DNA from: Allolobophora icterica
Taxonomy: Eukaryota; Annelida; Clitellata; Crassiclitellata; Lumbricidae
DNA length: 64,000 nucleotides
Direction: 5' to 3'
Assembly (NCBI GenBank): GCA_963556255.1
Contig: OY744613.1
Coordinates: 47,397,546 to 47,461,545, forward strand
Part shown: positions 49,301 to 58,596 of the stretch, one piece after another
Numbering within the stretch: the first letter of the stretch is position 1
Layout of the letters: each line of letters opens with the position of its first letter
Made by a program: the position numbers and the translations under genes
Notes under the pieces: generated by a model
The model's input: the letters and a program-made list of their open reading frames with translations, nothing else
Databases searched by the model: none
Told to the model about the DNA's origin: nothing

Positions 49301-52300
49301 CGGTAGGACGGAATAAGGGTCCATGAGGTTAATACCAGCGGCCGAATGCAAGATGAATATAACGCGAATGGAAAAAGACGATCGGGACGGTTACATGACA
49401 TTTGCACATACAGGCTAAGAAGTTGCCAAAAACAAGAATCAAAATGGAATTGCGAATTTAAAGTTTTTCGATTTTTCGTTTTGCAAGTTTGTTTTGGCCG
49501 TTGACAACGGTCTTTGCTTTTTGGGTTATTATTGATTTAATTGTTTATTCCTGGAGCAATCAAACGATCTCCCAATAAAGCAATCAGACAATCAGTCAGT
49601 CAATCAAACGACGGAACGAATGATTAAACGAATTATTAGCAAATTATTAGTTAGTAAGATTAATTTACTTTTTAAAAATTCTGATTGGAGCGCTGTGCGA
49701 TGTTTTGTTCTCAATGAAAATAATGATCAAGAGTATCTCAGCTACTAGGTGGAATGAACTTATCGCGCGGCTGAGGAAGACTGAGGGAACCATAGAGAGT
49801 GCAGTAACGCCGAGCAGTGAGCACTGCCTCACTGACAAAGGCGCGTGGATAATAAGCTTTTTGTAAACGCATGGGTCCTAGTGACCTTGAACAAACTGAA
49901 TGCAGACAACAAGAGCTGTTGCATGTCACCCACCCATTGAGAACTGATGTAAATCTGTGTTGAAGGGTCCATGAGGCTAATACCAGCGGACGAATGCAGA
50001 TGAATATAACGCAAGTGGCAAAGACGATTTTGACTTCCAGGCGGTGCTTTGTAGCAGCACGGTTCAACGCTGAAAATTACCGTCCATTATGCAAAACTCT
50101 TAAATTTTGCTTACGATAAATTTTATCAGTAGTAAGCCTTGAGAATTTAAGGTGCACTGCGCTTTAATTGTCTCTTGAATCAATTATAGGCCTATTTCGA
50201 AAACGATTTAGCTATTCTTCTTCAATTAATTCAAGATAAACTGAATACTTCCATAATTACGTTGCTGGTGATTTTTATCAGATGTAGGCTTCTCTGTTTC
50301 ATAAAGGAAGGTACATGTATACTCACATTGAACGTCCAGTTCTCTTGTAGAGCCGACTGCAAAATTATCCGATGGAGGAGTTGAATTGTATCCACTGGTA
50401 TTTCCTGTTATTTCAAAAACTGTCTTACACTGAAATATTGGAACTGTCGGCTTCTGTACTCTCACTGTTGCTACCAAAGTAACGTTTATCGACGGATGAT
50501 ATGTGGCGCTGGTGAATATCTGTCCTGGTGATGTTGACCAATAAGGCGAAGGACGAAGAGAAGGCGCTGGTGATGCTGGTCCATTGTAGTTTATGGTGCA
50601 AGATATGTTTAACAGATCAGCATCGACTACTTCGGAACGGTTGTACACAACGACATTTGCGACAGGATCTAAAAAGAAACAAAGAACATCGCACGGTTAA
50701 TCAGTTTTAATGACATCAATGAGGATTTTATGTACCACAATGCACATTGTTCAATCACTAATTACGATGTACACATAATCCCTATCCGACCACGTTTCGA
50801 CCACGTTAATTTCTTACAACTCTGGAGGCTGACTGGATGTAGTCGTAACCTTAGGTGACCGCATCATTCAGATGCCACAATGACCCAACCGTCCTTCAAG
50901 GATGAGTATATCCTACTCTCCACCACTCCTTACATGCACGCGAACGGTCTATTTGGTCAGGTCTTTGTGTGGTTATATTAATATAGACCAAAAGGCTTTC
51001 GAAGCTGGCCTATTAAACGGTCCGTTGTTGACCATTTTGTAATTAATTCTTCTCCACCTTAAACAATGTGAAGGTCAGCCAGAGACCTCCCACTCCAGTG
51101 TCTGTACTCAGAATACGCGAGAAACAGAAGACTTGATCAACACTTCAGATGATGCAAGATATTCTGAAGACCCTGCAGACTAGTTTCCACCCGTGTGACA
51201 AAGTCTTGGCTTGTTCAGAGATAAGAAAATGCTCCCCTGGAAGAACGTGGCAAAAAGGAATGCCATGCACTAACGACGAACAACTAAGGCCATCGCGTTG
51301 ATGCAATTAACACAACATTTTAGTAAAACTCTGCTTCTCGGGCAGGGTTGGATTTAAGATAGTTCAAATATAGTTATATTGAAACACGGAGTTTTGTAGA
51401 CATTTTCTGGTTCCTGAGCGGTGTCATGTAAATCTCGTCCTGATGTCTGAAGCCAGTAAGTCCTTTGATACTATTGATCATGACATCATTCGTAGCGCCT
51501 GTCTTCAGTATCGGCGTACATTCGTCTCTGAGCGCACTCACAAATGCTTTTTTATTTCAAACTTTGTGTCTGGTCCATGGTCTCACTTGGTCTTTTGCAG
51601 CGTTTCTTCTTAGGCTTTATACCCTATGTCATCTACATCATTGATCTTTCTTTATTGGGGGTTTCGGCTCATTAGTATGCTGATGACTGGCATGTTTATA
51701 TCCAAGGCATACTTTTATATAAATTTTCGGTTATCAGATCACGAGTTTTGATTGTGATTTCACTAGAAGCGACTATCGATTGATATCTAGGACATTATGG
51801 TAATGTCATCATGATTTAAATCATACTAAGTAAGATTACATTGCATTAGGCCTACACTAAAATCACCAGAACAACCTTTCGAGACCACGAGGACCTCATG
51901 ACCTTAAGTAAGGACATCATAGACCTTTCATCTTCATCAGTTCAGTTTCGTGTTGAAAGCCCCCAAATTTTCGAACAAATAATTATAATTACGATAAGGC
52001 CTACGTGAGTGTACCCAATTACATTTGGGTACACTCACTTTATAGGCCAGCATTATTTCTATGAGAAAATAAATGTTGGTTTAATTAAAGATATATAATA
52101 TTTTATGTATATATAAAAATGCTTATTTTTCCGATTGTCGGCTACTAGATTTCAAATCAACGTCTTGAGAGGTCAGGTACGGTATCCTAATATCACGTTA
52201 AACTAAAAGATTTTAACTAAGATGCACAGAAGGGTAATCTGGCTTGGACAGATTTTTTATATCGATTTCCTCTGTCTGCAACGTTCTTTCCCATCCAGTT

Positions 52301-54021
52301 ACGCGTTTCAGGAACTGCACTGGTTACGTATGCTGAACGTACTTATTATCTAGTTGCTGCGTAATTGTTTTATCTTAGCAAGCTTTAAGTCTCTGTCTCA
52401 TCCACACCTGACTGCAGATCCTTTAGCTCTACCGCAACAAAAACGGTCTACATGAAACCGATGAGCGGTATGAAAGCTACAAATTCAAAGAGCGAACTAT
52501 TAATTAGCAGTAGCCCAAAAGCTACTGGAGATAAGATGCCACTTGAGTACCCGAGGACCCCAGTTGGTCGCATGAGGGTCATAGCCAAATAACGTACTTG
52601 ACGTCATAGTATTTGGATAAGTTAGTTCATATCAGAAAAAACGAAAACAAACTAAATAACACAGAAAAAGAAATTGTTGGTAATACTATCAGTTATTATA
52701 AGTTTTAAAGTTAAGTCTAATTTCACCTTTTAAGTAACATGTATGTTGATACTCACCAATGACCGTGACCAAACTTCTGTATATGGTTATTGAGCCATCA
52801 AAGCATGTATAGACTCCAGCCTGTTGCATTGTCACATTTGCAATAATTAGTCTGCATATGTTTCCTCCTGGTTGTTCTGTTCTGTAATATGCTGCATTGT
52901 TTCCAAAGACAATGCAGCCATCTGCAATCACCACCACATTCGTGGTCCCATCCGTTGTATGTATCCACCTAGATAATCCCATGTTGCTTGTAGAGCAATC
53001 CAGCATCGTCTGACCGTTGATTAAAGCGACTGCATTCGGACCCGGAGTTTGTCCACGTACAACATTGACTAATAACATTCATAACATAGCCTAATACAAA
53101 AAAAATAATTATGTGCATAGTCATTTTATATTTCGATTGAGTTTTGTATGTTTTATTTGTACAACATCGCCTAATAACATTTATAGCCTACCTGTAATAT
53201 AATGTATAGGCTGTAGTGGTAAAATTAGGTGAGTAAACGCTGCAGGTTAGTTTCCCGAAACACTGAGGGGGATGTGCCCCTCCCAAGGAAGAAAATATTT
53301 TGAAATACGAAACGATTTGGGGAGCTTTTAAGCAGACTTGTTGTCCTCGAGACCAAGTTCTTGGTCTCGAGTGCACTCGAGTTCGTTTTTAAAAGTCTTG
53401 GTCTTGGTCTTGAGACCAAAAGTCTTGGTCTTGGTCTTGAAGTTCAAAGTCTTGGTCTTGGTCTTGAGGTTCAAAGTCTTGGTCTTGGTCTCACAGTAAT
53501 AATTTCATGAATAATCCAACTTCTAGATTGAGTTTTACTATGAAATGTTTTCATCGCTCGTGCAATGTAAATAATTTCCGACGCTAAAATGGGGTTTTAC
53601 ATAACTATAAGTCACTTACTTGGGACAGCAGAGGATAGAAACAATTGTTGTGGCCATCATCGGAGCGAAGAGGGTTGAGGACAAAACAAGACAAGGCCAA
53701 AGAAGGCATTTGGTCTTACCTCTCCTTCATTTCGATTCTCTGTTGTAATTAACAAACAGCTTAATCTTGTTGATTTAGCTCTTCTTAGGAATTCATAAGT
53801 AAATAACTAACCTGTAGCAGTAGCGGCACCACGATTTGAAAAGTAGTACGGCAAATTAGGGGTACGGCTAAAAGTGGTGCGATAAAAGTATGTTGTTGCC
53901 GTATCACCTTAGAAAGTGGTACGGCAAAAGCCGTACACAAGTAAAGGCGGCGCCGCCACTGACCTGTAGTAATCGATAGAAAAAGACACAAAAGTAGACG
54001 CGATGCAGGTGTAAGCGTCAT
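43161..54021 (-). CDS. Gene B: complete Ig-superfamily receptor with two ITIMs (7 exons, 435 aa)
   Basis: Gene model read on the minus strand. Exons are 54021-53964, 53068-52757, 50668-50327, 48743-48498, 47808-47764, 45277-45152 and 43339-43161. All introns are GT-AG and phase 1, and the exons total 1308 nt (435 residues plus stop), which supports the model. Order: signal peptide (1-19), V-type Ig (about 20-123), second Ig (124-237), third Ig (238-319), Ser/Thr stalk (320-335), transmembrane helix (about 346-369), cytoplasmic tail (370-435). The tail has S402-Y404-L407 and S418-Y420-L423, both matching the ITIM consensus S/I/V/L-x-Y-x-x-L/I/V, and Y430-I-N, a Grb2-type site. In known families such tails recruit SHP phosphatases, so an inhibitory cell-surface receptor is inferred. 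The ligand is unknown. I do not recognise a named orthologue. The alternative is an adhesion molecule with signalling motifs. Confidence 0.85.
43523..44566. mobile_element. 1.04-kb hAT-like element with AGTCGATCGAGTCGA iterons, in a gene B intron
   Basis: Both ends read TATACCCCGTGATCGATCG outward-in and are flanked by a perfect duplication GTTCACAG (43515-43522, 44567-44574). The subterminal 150-170 bp on each side are dense in AAGTCGA/TCGATCGAG. No transposase is seen. It lies between the tail and transmembrane exons of gene B and contains the 35-bp micro-palindrome at 43931. Confidence 0.85.
43923..43973. repeat. 35-bp palindromic micro-insertion with 8-bp duplication
   Basis: The arms CATGATGTAAAAATA and TATTTTTACATCATG with a GTTGT loop (43931-43965) are flanked by GTAGTCAG on both sides (43923-43930, 43966-43973). 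It is inserted in the middle of the hAT element. Confidence 0.8.
45152..45277 (-). CDS. Gene B exon 6: transmembrane segment
   Basis: Phase 1-1 exon of 126 bp, acceptor GTTGCAG and donor GTGTAT (weak). It encodes a Thr/Asn-rich juxtamembrane stretch, then an uncharged hydrophobic helix beginning VAIVMGVLFG and ending IILLIILL, then RNQPAKQ as a basic stop-transfer. There is no Lys, Arg, Asp or Glu within the helix, so it lacks the charged residue used by receptors that pair with ITAM adaptors. This agrees with a self-contained ITIM tail. It resembles the first gene A transmembrane exon. Confidence 0.85.
46850..47102 (+). mobile_element. LINE 3' tail fragment
   Basis: GCGCATTTGGGGTAATGCAG, then AGGCGCTATATTAAATAAATAAATA: hairpin plus (AAAT)n tail of the common LINE type. 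Coding sequence upstream is not recognisable. Confidence 0.45.
47764..47808 (-). CDS. Gene B exon 5: 45-bp Ser/Thr stalk exon
   Basis: Very small phase 1-1 exon between acceptor TTTACCAG and donor GTAAGC. It encodes SLPTTLSTTTSSTS, a Ser/Thr/Pro segment typical of O-glycosylated stalks just outside a membrane anchor. It was chosen because its phase matches both neighbours, and including it gives a whole-gene length divisible by three. The reading frame would also survive skipping it, so it could be an alternative cassette. Confidence 0.7.
48498..48743 (-). CDS. Gene B exon 4: membrane-proximal Ig-like domain with four cysteines
   Basis: Phase 1-1 exon of 246 bp, acceptor CTTTTAG and donor GTACGT. 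It encodes YCVYKQETLTCSADANP (C252, C261), YVWLDL (W273) and GGQYQCTAYS (C297), a compact C2/I-type Ig core. It ends ETNC (C319). The additional Cys in strand A and at the exon end (C252/C319) recur in the gene A Ig exons and probably form a second disulfide, a family signature. NNAT and NDT sequons are present. Confidence 0.85.
49095..49400. repeat. Intronic repeat, copy 1
   Basis: Shares with 49738-50035, in direct orientation, GAGCACTG..C, GCATGGATAATAAG, TGACCTTGAA, GGTCACCCACC, GGGTCCATGAGG, TAATACCAGCGG and ATGAATATAACGC. It lies in the intron between gene B exons 3 and 4. Confidence 0.7.
49738..50035. repeat. Intronic repeat, copy 2
   Basis: Direct-oriented homologue of 49095-49400, roughly 75-80 percent identical by eye. 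The class is unknown. Confidence 0.7.
50327..50668 (-). CDS. Gene B exon 3: second Ig-like domain
   Basis: Phase 1-1 exon of 342 bp, acceptor TTTTTAG and donor GTGAGT. It encodes LNISCTI (C147), SPYWST (W167) and PIFQCKT (C204), the Cys-Trp-Cys core of an Ig fold. The segment between strands B and C is long and Pro/Ser-rich. Three N-glycosylation sequons are visible (NRS, NIS, NVT). The exon ends LDVQ before a split Tyr codon. Its divergence from the other two domains makes V or C typing uncertain. Confidence 0.8.
51430..52450 (+). mobile_element. L2-like LINE fragment
   Basis: Degenerate frames give EASKSFDTIDHDIIRSACLQ (AFDTIDHDIL block), YADDWHVYIQG-like coding near 51675-51705 and FQELHWLRMLNVLIIYLL (LHWLP block). 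Many stops. In the intron between gene B exons 2 and 3. Confidence 0.6.
52757..53068 (-). CDS. Gene B exon 2: V-type Ig domain
   Basis: Phase 1-1 exon of 312 bp. The domain has the B-strand Cys (C44 in LDCSTS), the core Trp (W54 in SRWIH) and the F-strand motif QQAGVYTC (C108). The hydrophobic RLIIANV E-strand precedes it and the exon ends in a G-strand-like SLVTVIG. Cys-to-Cys distance is 64 residues, which is V-set length. An extra Cys pair (C71, C91) probably forms an intradomain bridge across C'-D. The donor is GTGAGT. As the membrane-distal domain, it is the likeliest ligand-binding unit. Confidence 0.85.
53207..53290. mobile_element. Partial copy of the 62863 MITE
   Basis: GGCTGTAGTGGTAAAATTAG and GGTTAGTTTCCCGAAACA match the left part of the hAT MITE at 62863-63070. 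The right end is absent. Confidence 0.6.
53338..53490. repeat. CTTGGTCTTGAG iteron cluster
   Basis: Repeated GTCTTGGTCTTG with inverted CTCGAGACCAAG, followed by a satellite-like unit AATCCAACTTCTAGATTGAG (53515-53535) related to the 23515 core. Lies in gene B intron 1. Confidence 0.65.
53818..53961. mobile_element. 144-bp hAT MITE on the gene B exon 1 splice donor
   Basis: Ends CAGTAGCGGCACC and CAGTGGCGGCGCC (reverse complement of the right end). Perfect duplication ACCTGTAG at 53810-53817 and 53962-53969. On the gene strand that duplication is CTACAG-GT, the exon end plus donor dinucleotide, so a working donor remains on the exon side. Confidence 0.85.
53964..54021 (-). CDS. Gene B exon 1: start codon and signal peptide
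   Basis: The exon encodes MTLTPASRLLLCLFLSITT: a short basic/polar N-terminus followed by a Leu-rich hydrophobic core, as in a secretory signal peptide. It ends ACTACA-G before GT (phase 1) and joins exon 2 to make Val20. The donor GTCAGT is formed by the target-site duplication and the first bases of a MITE inserted immediately downstream (53818-53961). The ATG is the only one in frame before the hydrophobic core. Upstream sequence has a CCAATC motif (minus strand, near 54055), but no convincing core promoter was identified. Confidence 0.8.
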
Positions 54022-54482
54022 CCTTTTAATCCGGCAAAATATAATAAGTCCTCAATCGATTGGCTTAAACAGAAGAAATGCAGACATTGAACTTTTCAAT
54101 ACACTATCTTGCAGTTTGGTGTCGTTAAAATCCGATTCGTAGAGTCACTGAAAAGCAGTGTGACATAGATCCTCACACATTAATGCTACCCGGGAATATG
54201 CTGTTGACATTAAAGATGCCTATCTAGAAGTATCGTTATAGCCTATTATAGTCACTTCAGAATTGAACTGGGATTGGTTAGAATGAAAACTATTGTTGTG
54301 GCGACCCCATGCGAATATAGATGAAATAATTTATGGACATGTTTTACTTTATTAAAACGTTCGTCGAAACTTTTCCAGTATCAGCTGTTATGAAATATAG
54401 TTATAAACAAACTATAACTTATAACCTAACATTTTTGTGCACAGGCCTAAATCTCCACTGACTTTAACCTTATTACGCCCAC

Positions 54483-54693
54483 CTGGGGTCTACTGGACCC
54501 CAGCGATGACACTTCCTTGATAGCTACGTCGATGCAAAATAGTAAAAATCTGATATATTTCTAATTCCTCAGCTATTCATCCCCTTACATTTGTGGATAA
54601 CTTGGATGATATTAATGTTCTTGGTTCAAGGGTAAAACAATAAGATAGACACCTGGGCATAGATAGCATACCTGGGGTCCAACAGACCCCAGG
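54483..54693. repeat. Pair of CTGGGGTC palindromes
   Basis: CTGGGGTC-TACTG-GACCCCAG at 54483-54503 and CCTGGGGTC-CAACA-GACCCCAGG at 54671-54693. I associate such hairpins with piggyBac-like MITE ends, but no TTAA-flanked boundary pair was established. Confidence 0.4.
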
Positions 54694-54759
54694 CTGTAAC
54701 ATTGATAGTCTCATGACGCATTGACTACTGCATAATCCCGGGTACGTCAAAAATGGAAC

Positions 54760-54805
54760 ACTGTGGGAGGAGCTTTATAAATGTTTAGATACAATACGAT
54801 ACATA
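54760..54805 (+). repeat. Solitary LINE 3' tail
   Basis: GAGGAGCTTTATAAATGTTT followed by a (GATACAATAC)-like tail, the common LINE 3' signature without coding sequence. Confidence 0.45.
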
Positions 54806-54879
54806 TAAGTTTACCTACTACTTCGGCTGTCCTGTATTCTGGTTGCAATCTTACTTATCCCCCCCCCCTTCTCTGTAAA

Positions 54880-55765
54880 AGCCGCTAATCACTACTCACA
54901 AACCTTTTCCGCCCTATTTTAGTACTCCCCGGGTTCCATTCTCTTTTACCTCTACACTATAGTGATCACGCCGGTGAGCCATCTCATAAATATCTTCATC
55001 TGTTGACCACCATATTTATGCAGACGACACAACAATTCTTTGTATCTTTCTTCACTAGCTCTTTCTTCACTAATCACCTACACTGCCCAACTACTCGATG
55101 CGGCAAACCTTATCTCTAAATGCATATCCCCAACCTCCTCTGCCTCAATCCTGCCAAAACTGAATTTACTATCCTTTGCCTCCAGAACAGACCAAGAATA
55201 TAAACGACACTTCCATGCACCCATCCACCAACTCTTCATCTCTCGTTTTCACATGCGACACTACTGTGCGCAATCTTGACGTTGTCTTTGATCAACAACT
55301 CTCCTTCTTTTATCACATTGACCATCCTGCTCCATACAGATACAGAGTCGTAGCATCCGCCGCATTCGACCCATGCTTGACTTTAAAACTGCTTCCACCA
55401 AAGCTTCATCCATTGTCCACTTAATATTAATTCCCTTATTAGGATCACCGAACTATCCCAAATTATGAGTCTACAACTCATCGAAAATTTTCTCGACCGA
55501 ATTGCCACCAGGACACCCAAGCATCAGCGTTCACCATATCACTTCCATCTTTAAATCATTATACTGGCTGAACAATCTCTGAGAGCATCCACTTCAAAGT
55601 CCTATCGCTAAACTACGAGTCCTTACAATACTCCCAGCCAAAGCACCTTCGCGAACTCTTCACCATGCAACCGCCGCTCTCTACACGACCATCCGTCTTA
55701 ACCAAAGTGCGATTAGCAATTGAATAATAAAGAATATACTTACTTACTTACTTACTTACTTACCT
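54880..55765 (+). mobile_element. L2-like LINE 3' fragment with (CTTA)n tail
   Basis: Broken frames give LLDAANLISKC, LNPAKTEF (NPxKTEF block), HPSTNSSSLVFTCDTTVRNL, RIATRTPKHQ and LHWL-like pieces. The same family as 16489-17456. The tail (CTTA)n begins about 55738. Confidence 0.65.
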
Positions 55766-55810
55766 TGTAAAGTTTATTTAGCCACATTCGCAGGAGGTCG
55801 CTACGTACGT
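55738..55810 (-). repeat. LINE 3' tail in opposite orientation sharing (CTTA)n
   Basis: Read on the minus strand, GCGAATGTGGCTAAATAAAC runs into (TAAG)n. The same tail occurs in plus orientation at 63862-63897. Confidence 0.5.
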
Positions 55811-56261
55811 AGGAACAATTTGCAGTTACTTGTGCGTCAGACTGTAAGAATTATTTAACATGCAATGGGTCGATATATCAGGGTGAATTATCGAAGGCTT
55901 TGCTCATGTTGTTGGATAAAATCGAACGAAAGACTGTGCGAAAACATTTCGAGTGTCTAAGTGAGAAAGAATAATACCGAGTTTTGTTTTCGTAGTATAA
56001 GCATAGGGCCTATTTGCAGGTGAAAGCGAAAACTTCAATTGTTACCCTGTTAGAGTAATGTCTCGATCAAGTGGAATCGGAATAATTTTATGGATATATC
56101 TAATGATTACAAAGGGTTAGTAGTTTAACGAACTGTTTTTCTTGACAAGATAACATTGATATGGTAAATTTAATTAATGTGCTATAGAATGTCAGATGTT
56201 GGCTCTTTCCTCATACTTTATTAATTAACTAATTTCAAACGTATAACGGTTGGACATTTCG

Positions 56262-56350
56262 TGATTGTAATTGTAGTGGGAATTTGTATAGCGGCGCATC
56301 AGGATAAACTCACGGAGGCGCACGACCTGAACAAATAAGACGAAGATTTA
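56262..56350 (-). repeat. LINE 3' tail, minus strand
   Basis: TGATTGTAATTGTAGTGGGA then GTATAGCGGCGCATCA matches, on the minus strand, the hairpin-plus-(TTACAA)n end of the LINE at 58597. Confidence 0.5.
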
Positions 56351-56819
56351 ACTTAGGGCATAACCGGAAATCGCCTCGGACATTTGCCTCGGCCGAATAT
56401 CCAGTTTTTCGGCACTAATTGCCTCGGCAAATAGTTGCATGTCTGCCTCACATGCCAGAATTTATAGGCTAACAATATCAGCTTTGAACTTCATCTAGCA
56501 TTTCATTTTGAAGAAGAAAAGTACAAAAAACACCAACATCTGAAGTCTACAACAGATGTCAAGTCCATTTCATTGATTATTTATTTCAAAAATTCAAAAT
56601 GTATTAGTCAGTTATTACAAGTACAAATTTTTTTTGATAATTTATTTTATTACTTGAAAATGTGAAGCTTCGCATATAGAACGAATGGTACCCGGTTCGT
56701 ACCTGGATCCAAATAGTACATCCAAATACTCGAATTCGGTGGAAAATGTCTATTCTAATTTAACTGAACAATTCAAGCAATCAGGGGAAAGAAGTATACA
56801 GGACATATCATGAGAATCT

Positions 56820-58020
56820 TACAGATCTAAATAAGTGCGTTTTAAGATGGCTTTAAAATGTTTCTTAAGATGCCTGTAGTTCGAAAGTTTAACGGTAGAC
56901 TGCTCCAGTAAGATGGTCCAATGCCTGATAAGAAACGACGAGCCCGCAGAGTCGTACGGAAGAGCAGGGCTGACAGGTTCCATGGACAGAAGGAAGTAGC
57001 GACTGTCGAGTGGGTTGCCTGGAAACAGGAACGCATACTTTCGGGTGTTGTGGTGCCCCAACGACTAATGAACCGCTTCACGTGAGGAGGATTTGGAAGG
57101 CGATCCTCTCTCTCGCATATAGTTCGACACATAGTTGTTAAAAACGAGAAAAAAACGGAAAAAAGAAAATAATTTGACTTTCTCGCATCTTGTAGGCCAT
57201 GCTGCAATTCAAAATTAACAACCTTGTTTGCAGAATTTAATCAGCAAATAACACAACTTTATTAGTAAACACTAAATAACATCAATCTACAACAATTATT
57301 TTATTTCTTATAAGTTTGGTTTAATAAGAAATTGAGAAATTAAAAATATTGAAATCTTTTCAAATTCAAATTGTAAACATGAGTCCACATACGTTCATCC
57401 TGACTAAATTAACACAATTAAAAACTAAACTTTGGAGGTATAGACTATATAGTGTAAACTTTCTAACAGTAGATGCATTTCAATTTAGCCAATGCTGAGT
57501 TTTTGTCTTTCTCGTTTATCATAGTAACGTGAATCCATTCCGCACCCTTTTCTTTTGGCATTTTAGATAACTTAGAAATAACTTTATAAACTTTTATTTC
57601 TTGTACTTTGCTATTTCATAAAGTATTTATTTCTCAAATGATGTCGTAAATAGTGAGGTAATTTAGCTGAATCATTGAAAGTACGGAGACAGCGTAAGGG
57701 ACATCAGACACAAAATTAAACAGAAACGGTAAAACATTAACAGACGGTAAATAAATAAATAAATAAAATTACATAAAAAACGGAAAAAAACGATAGGAAA
57801 AATAAAAAACGAAAAAAACGACGTTTTCTGGAGAAAAATAAAAAAAACGAAAAAAACCGTTTTAACATCTATGGTTCGACACATACGAACATTTTGGCAG
57901 GGTAGCAGCGCAGTTGAGGATGGGCTGAAGCTGTTGCAGCCAGAATTTCGGAGGCCTGCGAAGACTGCTATTGAAAGCCCAGGCGCGTCAGAAAGCAGGA
58001 GTGGAGAGGAGTTTCAGCAG
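56820..58020 (-). mobile_element. LINE ORF2 C-terminal fragment, split by a hAT element
   Basis: The minus strand encodes WLQQLQPILNCAATLPKCSY (57900-57980), then on the other side of the 57130-57873 insertion HHNTRKYAFLFPGNPLDSRY and RHLKKHFKAILKRTYL. These resemble LQxILN-AA and the RTRxY...FKxxLK C-terminal blocks. Confidence 0.55.
57130..57873. mobile_element. 744-bp hAT-like element inside a LINE
   Basis: Ends CATAGTTGTTAAAAACG and CATAGATGTTAAAACGG (reverse complement of the right end), with a perfect duplication GTTCGACA at 57122-57129 and 57874-57881. Subterminal ACGAAAAAAAC repeats occur at both sides. Confidence 0.8.
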
Positions 58021-58596
58021 CGTCAAATAAATAAATAAATTTGAAATTAAATAAACACGAAATAAATTTTGTGTACTGATAAATTATAATTTTCATACAA
58101 CTTTAATCTGACGCACCTGATAAAAAAAAGGACCTGCAGTTAGAGCCCAGATGTGTCTTCATCGATAGATCTTCATTCCAGGACAACACGCTCCACTTTT
58201 AAATCTGAAAACGCCGCCGCCATCGCTTCCCTGTCAATCATTCCTGGCATCTGTCGTGTGACCATCCATATAAATTTTCTGTCTTACCAGACCTGACATT
58301 TCATAACTTGATGAACCCGTGCTCCAAGAGTGGAAATAAGTCGCATCTTTCTCTGCGGAAACGACCTTAAAGCGATTAACATGTCAGCACCTACAGCATA
58401 ATTTTATATAAAACTTTAATTGTAAATTAACTTCTATTGCGCCGATGTCATAATCAGGTCAGCATTCAGAAGATCAGTCCGTATGTTAGGCAGCACTTTA
58501 CCATATGTTTCAGCCATACTTGGCCATGCTTCCGCCCTTAGGGACCTATGTATGGCTTCGAACTATCTTGCGACCCCGCAACCGTTCAGTGACAGA

